Source: Rhizosphaericola mali
Lineage (GTDB): Bacteria; Bacteroidota; Bacteroidia; Chitinophagales; Chitinophagaceae
NCBI RefSeq assembly: GCF_004337365.2
Contig: NZ_CP044016.1
Location: 3,949,507 to 4,013,506, forward strand
Length of the DNA: 64,000 bases
Direction: 5' to 3'
How positions within the stretch are numbered: the first letter of the stretch is position 1; every line of letters starts with the position of its first letter. Below, one piece after another: positions 59,246 through 64,000 of this stretch. The translations under genes and the position numbers were made by a program. Under the pieces are notes generated by a model. The model ran no database searches. It worked only from the letters and a program-made list of their open reading frames with translations, and was not told the origin of the DNA.

Positions 59246-60751
59246 ATGAAAAAAATACTTCTGTCTGCGTTACTCCTTGCAGCATTGCATAGCCAAGCGC
59301 AAAATAAAAATACCTTGCTTGACCAAGATTTTTGGAAAGCAACACCTTCCATTTCAACTGTTAAAGATGCTATTTCCAAAGGAGCAAGTCCAAGTGAAAT
59401 GAATCCAATGGCGTTTGATGCGGTCGTATTAGCCATCATGAATGATGCGCCAATCGAAACTATTAAATATTTAACCGAACAAAAAGGCAATTCCGTAGAA
59501 AAATTAACGCACGATGGTAGAACTTATCTATTTTGGGCAGCCATGAAAGGAAATGTCCCAGCAATGCAATACTTTATCCAAAAAGGAGCGAATGTAAATA
59601 CAGAAGATAGTCATGCGATGACAGCCTTATCTTTTGCGGCGGCTGGTGGTGTTAAAAATACTGACGTATATGAAACCCTTATAAAAGCAGGAGCAGACAT
59701 CAAAAAGAAATACCAAAAAGGAGCTTCTTTACTTTTGGTTTCTGTGGGCAACGATAGTCCCGATTTGACATTAAGTAATTATCTAGTATCCAAAGGTTTT
59801 TCCTTAAAAGATAAAGATGCAGACGGTAATACTGCATTTGACTATGCGGCTCGTGTGGGCAATATTGATTTATTGAAAAAATTAAAAGAAAAAGGAGTTT
59901 TTCCTACTGCAAATGCAATGATATTTGCTAGTCAAGGTACACGTAGAAGTGCCAGTACTTTGGACGTATATCAATATATTACCAGCGTAGGTATTCCAGC
60001 AAGCGCGGTAAACAAAAGTGGAGAAAATGCCTTGGATGCGCTCGTACGTAAACCTAAACAAGAAGAAATTATCTCTTGGTTTATTCAAAATGGAGCGAAT
60101 CCCAATCAGGTAGATAACTCCGGCAATACGCCTTTTTATTATGCAAGTAGTAGTCGCGATACCTCCGTATTGGCAATGCTTTTACCCAAATTAAAAAATA
60201 TCAATCTTGCCAATAAAGAAGGAGAGACGCCACTTATGAATGCGGTGCAAAATGGAAATACGCAAGTGGTCAATTATTTACTCGAACATGGAGCCAATCC
60301 AGAAGCCAAAGATGCAAAGGGAAATAATTTGGCTTATTATCTTATCCAATCCTATAGAGGAAAAAATGCAGGTCGCGGTATGGGACGTGGCGGAGATAAT
60401 GGCAAGGATTTCAAAGAAAAATTAGCGCTATTGCAGTCTAAAGGCGTTCAATTAAATGCTTTACAAAACGGCAGCAATACATTGTATCATCTTGCCATTG
60501 CCAAAAATGAAGTCGATTTACTTAAAGAAATTTCCAATTTGAATATTGATCTGAATGCTAAAAATAGTGACGGTTTGACCGCATTGCAGAGAGCCGCGAT
60601 GATCTCTAAAAATGACCAAGTTTTGAAATATTTAATTGAAGCAGGCGCTCAAAAAGATGTCAAAACGGATATGGATGAGACGGCTTACGATTTGGCAAAG
60701 GAAAATGAATATTTAACTAAAAATAATATTTCTATAGATTTTCTAAAATAA
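59246..60751 (+). CDS. Exported ankyrin-repeat protein
   Basis: Protein of 501 residues with a signal peptide (MKKILLSALLLAALHSQAQ), so the repeats are periplasmic or surface-exposed, unlike the two at 50.7 kb. About twelve ankyrin units run from about 30 to 490, for example GRTYLFWAAMKGNVPAMQYFIQKGANVNTEDSHAMTALSFAAAGG and GETPLMNAVQNGNTQVVNYLLEHGANPEAKDAKGNN. A Gly/Arg-rich insert lies near 370-390 (RGKNAGRGMGRGGDNGKD). It sits between the DUF4374 and DUF2271 genes and precedes the latter by 4 bp, so it belongs to the iron locus. Confidence 0.82.
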   Translation: MKKILLSALLLAALHSQAQNKNTLLDQDFWKATPSISTVKDAISKGASPSEMNPMAFDAVVLAIMNDAPIETIKYLTEQKGNSVEKLTHDGRTYLFWAAMKGNVPAMQYFIQKGANVNTEDSHAMTALSFAAAGGVKNTDVYETLIKAGADIKKKYQKGASLLLVSVGNDSPDLTLSNYLVSKGFSLKDKDADGNTAFDYAARVGNIDLLKKLKEKGVFPTANAMIFASQGTRRSASTLDVYQYITSVGIPASAVNKSGENALDALVRKPKQEEIISWFIQNGANPNQVDNSGNTPFYYASSSRDTSVLAMLLPKLKNINLANKEGETPLMNAVQNGNTQVVNYLLEHGANPEAKDAKGNNLAYYLIQSYRGKNAGRGMGRGGDNGKDFKEKLALLQSKGVQLNALQNGSNTLYHLAIAKNEVDLLKEISNLNIDLNAKNSDGLTALQRAAMISKNDQVLKYLIEAGAQKDVKTDMDETAYDLAKENEYLTKNNISIDFLK

Positions 60752-60755
60752 GAAT

Positions 60756-61241
60756 ATGAAACTTAAAAATTATCTTTTCGGTGGTTTGATGATGCTTGGA
60801 TTACCATTTGTCTCTCATGCACAATCTTCCAAATATAAATGTATGATCCAAATGTCCAGCTATCTTGGAGATGGTGCATACATTGCAGTTTCCCTTGTTA
60901 ATAGCAAAGGAGATTACGAAAAAACACTTTATATTATCGGTGACGATGACAAGTGGTACAAGAGTCTAAAAGATTGGTATAAATTTTACAAAAAAAGTAA
61001 TGCCAATTTGAGTGCTGTTACTGGTGCTTCTATTTCTGGTGGAGATCGTACTGTAAAAGTTATTGAAATAGAGGATAGTAAAATAAATACGGGTTACAAA
61101 TTGAGATTTGAATCCGCGGTAGAGGATCATAAGTATAATGAAAAAGATGCAGAGATTCCTCTTACTACTGCAGCATTAGCTGGTAAGGCAGACGGTACGG
61201 GTTATATCAAATATGTACGTTTAAGTAAAATCGCTAAATAG
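60756..61241 (+). CDS. Exported DUF2271 protein
   Basis: Protein of 161 residues with a signal peptide (MKLKNYLFGGLMMLGLPFVSHAQ). The mature part is beta-rich: YKCMIQMSSYLGDGAYIAVSLVNSKGDYEKTLYIIGDDDKWYKSLKDWYKFYKKSNANLSAVTGASISGGDRTVKVIEI, the DUF2271 pattern. Such proteins are often beside PepSY-type flavin reductases and iron uptake genes and may shuttle electrons or bind a ligand in the periplasm. It is 4 bp after the ankyrin gene and 13 bp before the PepSY-flavodoxin gene. Confidence 0.8.
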   Translation: MKLKNYLFGGLMMLGLPFVSHAQSSKYKCMIQMSSYLGDGAYIAVSLVNSKGDYEKTLYIIGDDDKWYKSLKDWYKFYKKSNANLSAVTGASISGGDRTVKVIEIEDSKINTGYKLRFESAVEDHKYNEKDAEIPLTTAALAGKADGTGYIKYVRLSKIAK

Positions 61242-61254
61242 GATTTAGAATACA

Positions 61255-63441
61255 ATGAAATTATCTTTCTGGAGATACAGCCACCTTGTGTTGGCTGTAT
61301 TTTGTTTTTTATTTTTGTCAGTAGCTTCTGTTACGGGTATTATATTGGGGATTGATGCAGCGAAAAGTCCTCAACCGCCATATAATGTTAAGGAAGTAAA
61401 GCAAGTTACGCTAGACAAACTCATCCCGCAATTACAATCGGAATATACGGAAGTGACAAGTTTGGAAGTGAAAGATCATCATTTTGTGGTATTGAAAGCG
61501 TTAGATCTCGATGGGAAAGAAGTTGCCGGCTTTATCCAACCCAATACCGGAAAGATTTTAGGGAAATATCAAGAAAAATCACCTTTTATTCAAAGTGTAA
61601 CATCGCTACATAGATCCTTATTCCTACACGAAACGGGTAGGTTGATTGTCGGACTTACCTCATTAATATTGGTTTTCGTAACAATTTCTGGTATTGCTTT
61701 GGTCATAAAGCAGCAGAATGGTGTGCGTAGATTTTTTGCTTCTTTTTCCAAAGAATCCTTCTCTCAATACTATCATGTAAACTTGGGAAGATGGAGTTTG
61801 GTATTCATTCTGATTATTGCGATTACTGGTTCAGTTTTGTCAATGGAAAAATTAGGAATTTTAAACGATAAAAAAGTCGAACTTCGCGTTCCAAAAAATG
61901 GACGAGAATCCGAGCAAATCGATCCATCTAAATTTAAAATATTTCAAACTATTCATTTAAATGATGTACAAAGTATCGATTTCCCTTTTGCAGACGATCC
62001 AGATGAATATTACAAAATCAAACTCCAAGACAAGGAAATTCTAGTCAATCAATTTGACGGAAAAATCGAAGACACAAAAAATTATCCATTAATGCATTTA
62101 TTTCTCACAACAAGTTTAGTTCTACATACCGGTCAAGCCAGCGCGAGTTGGGCAATTTTCTTAACAATAGCAACTTTCGGAATTCTATTTTTCATTTATT
62201 CTGGATTTGCCATCACATTTAAACGTCAGAAAAACAAATTAAAAAATAAAATCAAACCTGACACCGCGGAGGTATTGTTATATGTCGGTTCGGAAAACGG
62301 AACAACAATCCATTTTGCCAATAAAATTGCGGAGCAATTAAATCAGCATGGAATTCCAACCTATCAAACCGATCTAAATAACTTTGAAGTTTTTCCAAGC
62401 ACCAGTAAAATTATCATTTTTACGTCCACTTACGGTCTAGGTGATGCACCTGGAAATGCAGATAGATTTTTGGGTAAATTGGATGAAATTACTGCGATGA
62501 ATCTTATTGATTACTCAATTGTCGGCTTTGGTTCTACGCAATATCCAGATTTCTGTGGATTTGCTAGTCGTGTAGCGGAGGCAGTAAAAGATGTTAATTG
62601 GTTACAAGCGCAATTACCATTATATAAAGTAGACGAAAAATCAACTACCGATTTTATCAAATGGGTAAAAGCGTGGTCCGATGTCAATCAATGTGCCTTA
62701 ATCGATACGGCCACCTATTATTCATTAGAGGATAAGATTCAAAAAGAAAGCTTCACTGTAACAGAAAAAACAGCTTTGGAAGGAGAGGAGTCTTCTTTCT
62801 TGGTAAAATTGAAACCGAATAGTAAAATGAAATTTACTTCAGGTGATCTATTTGCCATTTATCCAAAAAATGATCATATCGAACGATTATATTCTATCGG
62901 AAAAGTGGGAGAGGAGATACAACTGATTGTCAAATTGCATGCTTCTGGTTTAGGTTCTGGATTTTTGTATAATTTGAAAAATGGCCAACAAATAAATGCC
63001 GCCGTTCAATCCAACCACGGTTTTCATATACATGATAATCAACCAACAACCATCATGATCTCTAATGGTACAGGGATCGCACCATTCTTAGGAATGTTGG
63101 AAGAAAACACGCAACAATTTGACGTTCATTTATATGCAGGATTTCAAAGAGAACACGCTTTGCAAAAAAATATCACGTCCAAACTTGAACAATTTAAATC
63201 GGTAAACAAAGTTTCCAATTTCAAAATTGCTTATTCTCGTGAAACGGAAGATAAGCAATATGTTTCCCATTTGTTACAAGAAGATATGTCGATCGTAAAA
63301 GATATTTTGGATAATGGAGGTCAAATAATGATTTGTGGATCTTTACAAATGCACAAAGATATTTTGGAAATATTGGAAAAAAATTGTGCAAATTATCACA
63401 TTTACCAATCTAATAACCAGATCAAATCAGATTGTTATTAG
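61255..63441 (+). CDS. PepSY/flavodoxin/NAD(P)H-reductase fusion (siderophore or sulfite-reductase-like)
   Basis: Membrane redox protein of 728 residues. Part 1 (about 1-330) is a PepSY transmembrane domain with four helices near 10-32, 125-148, 178-200 and 290-318. Part 2 (about 340-475) is a flavodoxin domain (VLLYVGSENGTTIHFANKIAEQL; STYGLGDAPGNADRF; GFGSTQYPDFCGFA). Part 3 (about 500-728) is an FAD/NADPH reductase (ERLYSIG; ISNGTGIAPFLGMLEE; MICGSLQMHKDILEIL). It should pass electrons from NAD(P)H through FAD and FMN across the inner membrane. In the Xus system the PepSY partner XusC reduces siderophore iron. Its stop overlaps the convergent GNAT gene by 4 bp. Confidence 0.88.
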   Translation: MKLSFWRYSHLVLAVFCFLFLSVASVTGIILGIDAAKSPQPPYNVKEVKQVTLDKLIPQLQSEYTEVTSLEVKDHHFVVLKALDLDGKEVAGFIQPNTGKILGKYQEKSPFIQSVTSLHRSLFLHETGRLIVGLTSLILVFVTISGIALVIKQQNGVRRFFASFSKESFSQYYHVNLGRWSLVFILIIAITGSVLSMEKLGILNDKKVELRVPKNGRESEQIDPSKFKIFQTIHLNDVQSIDFPFADDPDEYYKIKLQDKEILVNQFDGKIEDTKNYPLMHLFLTTSLVLHTGQASASWAIFLTIATFGILFFIYSGFAITFKRQKNKLKNKIKPDTAEVLLYVGSENGTTIHFANKIAEQLNQHGIPTYQTDLNNFEVFPSTSKIIIFTSTYGLGDAPGNADRFLGKLDEITAMNLIDYSIVGFGSTQYPDFCGFASRVAEAVKDVNWLQAQLPLYKVDEKSTTDFIKWVKAWSDVNQCALIDTATYYSLEDKIQKESFTVTEKTALEGEESSFLVKLKPNSKMKFTSGDLFAIYPKNDHIERLYSIGKVGEEIQLIVKLHASGLGSGFLYNLKNGQQINAAVQSNHGFHIHDNQPTTIMISNGTGIAPFLGMLEENTQQFDVHLYAGFQREHALQKNITSKLEQFKSVNKVSNFKIAYSRETEDKQYVSHLLQEDMSIVKDILDNGGQIMICGSLQMHKDILEILEKNCANYHIYQSNNQIKSDCY

Positions 63442-63938
63442 ACCTTACATCCCAATATTATCAAGCTTCTTTTAATCCCATCAAGCTCCGCAACTTCTGG
63501 TAGATTTCCATAGATTTCAAATCCTTGTTTTTGAAATAGTGTCATACTTGGAACATTATGTTGAAAAATGAAAGCCAAAATAGTTTCAATACCATATTGC
63601 GGAGCTTGCAATTTCATATCATTTAAGATCCTCTTACCTAAACCTTTACCTCTAAAAGCAGGATCTATGTAAATGCTAATTTCCGCCGTTTTATTATAGG
63701 CAGATCTGCCATAAAAGGATTGAAAACTTACCCAAGCAATGACGTTTTGATCCTCATTTTCTATAACCAAAAGTGGGCGTGTGTTTGGATTGTGAGCTTC
63801 AAACCAAACCAAGCGATCTTCTACAGTAACTTCTACTTCATCGGCGGTCACCATACGTCCCGCGACGATCGTATTATAAATATCTACAATCCGTTGAAGA
63901 TCGGATTTCTGTGCATCTCTATAGCTCAACTTTTCCAT
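63438..63938 (-). CDS. GNAT family N-acetyltransferase (phosphinothricin-type)
   Basis: Acetyltransferase of 166 residues. LSYRDAQKSDLQRIVDIYNTIV is the N-terminal strand-helix; the acetyl-CoA loop is FRGKGLGKRILNDMK; HNVPSMTLFQKQGFEIYGNLPEVAELDG resembles pat/phosphinothricin acetyltransferase and YncA-like enzymes that acetylate small amines or methionine sulfone. The substrate is unknown. It converges on the PepSY gene, with the two stop codons overlapping by 4 bp, and has a -7 promoter element at 63945-63952. Confidence 0.85.
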   Translation of the reverse strand: MEKLSYRDAQKSDLQRIVDIYNTIVAGRMVTADEVEVTVEDRLVWFEAHNPNTRPLLVIENEDQNVIAWVSFQSFYGRSAYNKTAEISIYIDPAFRGKGLGKRILNDMKLQAPQYGIETILAFIFQHNVPSMTLFQKQGFEIYGNLPEVAELDGIKRSLIILGCKV

Positions 63939-63944
63939 AGAACA

Positions 63945-63952
63945 AAAGTAGG
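63945..63952 (-). promoter_or_regulatory. GNAT gene promoter -7 element
   Basis: On the minus strand this reads TACTTTTG, matching TAnnTTTG, six bases before the ATG at 63938. The transcript would be leaderless or nearly so. The last 48 bp of the window show nothing else. Confidence 0.45.
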
Positions 63953-64000
63953 ATTTTGTAACTCGATATTTATACAGATTTTTAAGAAACAGATTTACGA

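Noticed and set aside
1-64000. CRISPR array, tRNA, rRNA, prophage or transposase gene
   Set aside because: No regularly spaced repeats, cloverleaf sequences, integrase or transposase frames could be recognised by reading either strand.

Overview
The window is a 64 kb piece of an AT-rich chromosome from a Bacteroidota bacterium, most likely a member of Chitinophagaceae or a close relative. Evidence for this: two proteins with C-terminal type IX secretion (T9SS) sorting domains, a TonB-dependent receptor with a carboxypeptidase-like N-domain, DUF4374, DUF1599 and BT_3928-family proteins, a 615-residue Bacteroidota-type PurF, a dihydroorotase with the Bacteroidota D-D-Q-V-H variant, and promoters of the Bacteroidota form TAnnTTTG. 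There is no sign of a plasmid or prophage. I found no tRNA, rRNA or CRISPR array.

Layout. 1-9.5 kb: a nitroreductase cut by the window edge, a small monooxygenase, a flavin dehydrogenase, a DUF4396 membrane protein, a methyltransferase, an acyltransferase, an ABC ATPase, an aldo/keto reductase and a PorE-like TPR/propeller/OmpA protein. 9.6-11.55 kb: a compact retron on the minus strand, consisting of promoter, msr-msd RNA with a 16-nt a1/a2 inverted repeat, a 76-residue helical protein, an Xre regulator and a retron reverse transcriptase. It is inserted exactly at the folP stop codon and is bounded by complementary 9-bp integron-like (attC-type) sequences. 11.5-14.1 kb: folP, DUF1599 and BT_3928 genes. 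14.4-17.6 kb: a Crp/Fnr regulator and two exported surface proteins. 17.9-18.3 kb: a decayed, internally deleted copy of the folP/DUF1599/BT_3928 segment. 18.3-31.9 kb: a large MG2-like surface protein, glycyl-tRNA synthetase, a WecA-like transferase, methionyl-tRNA synthetase, the pyruvate dehydrogenase E2, Lnt and another T9SS cargo.

32.2-37 kb: a type II fatty-acid/polyketide-like cluster. It holds a FabZ-like dehydratase, a ketosynthase homologue that has lost all three catalytic residues (chain-length-factor-like), an intact ketosynthase, a carrier protein with lysine-rich tails, and FabI. A Crp/Fnr regulator follows. 38-42.8 kb: purF, YceI, zapA and serS. 42.8-44.4 kb: a three-gene HipB-HipS-HipT-type toxin-antitoxin operon. 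44.6-50.6 kb: a lipoprotein, aquaporin Z, a MutS-like ATPase, dihydroorotase, a YjjG nucleotidase and a luciferase-like monooxygenase. 50.7-53.3 kb: two ankyrin-repeat genes.

53.3-63.4 kb: an iron/xenosiderophore-type locus. An AraC regulator and an exported IroE-like esterase are transcribed away from a TonB receptor, a DUF4374 lipoprotein (XusB-like), an exported ankyrin protein, a DUF2271 protein and a PepSY-flavodoxin-reductase fusion. The likely logic is outer-membrane capture of a ferric siderophore, reductive iron release by the PepSY/flavin enzyme, and possible esterolysis of the siderophore. The most interesting parts are the retron with its attC-like boundaries, the ketosynthase/CLF-like cluster with the tailed carrier protein, the split HipA system, and the expanded Xus-like locus.
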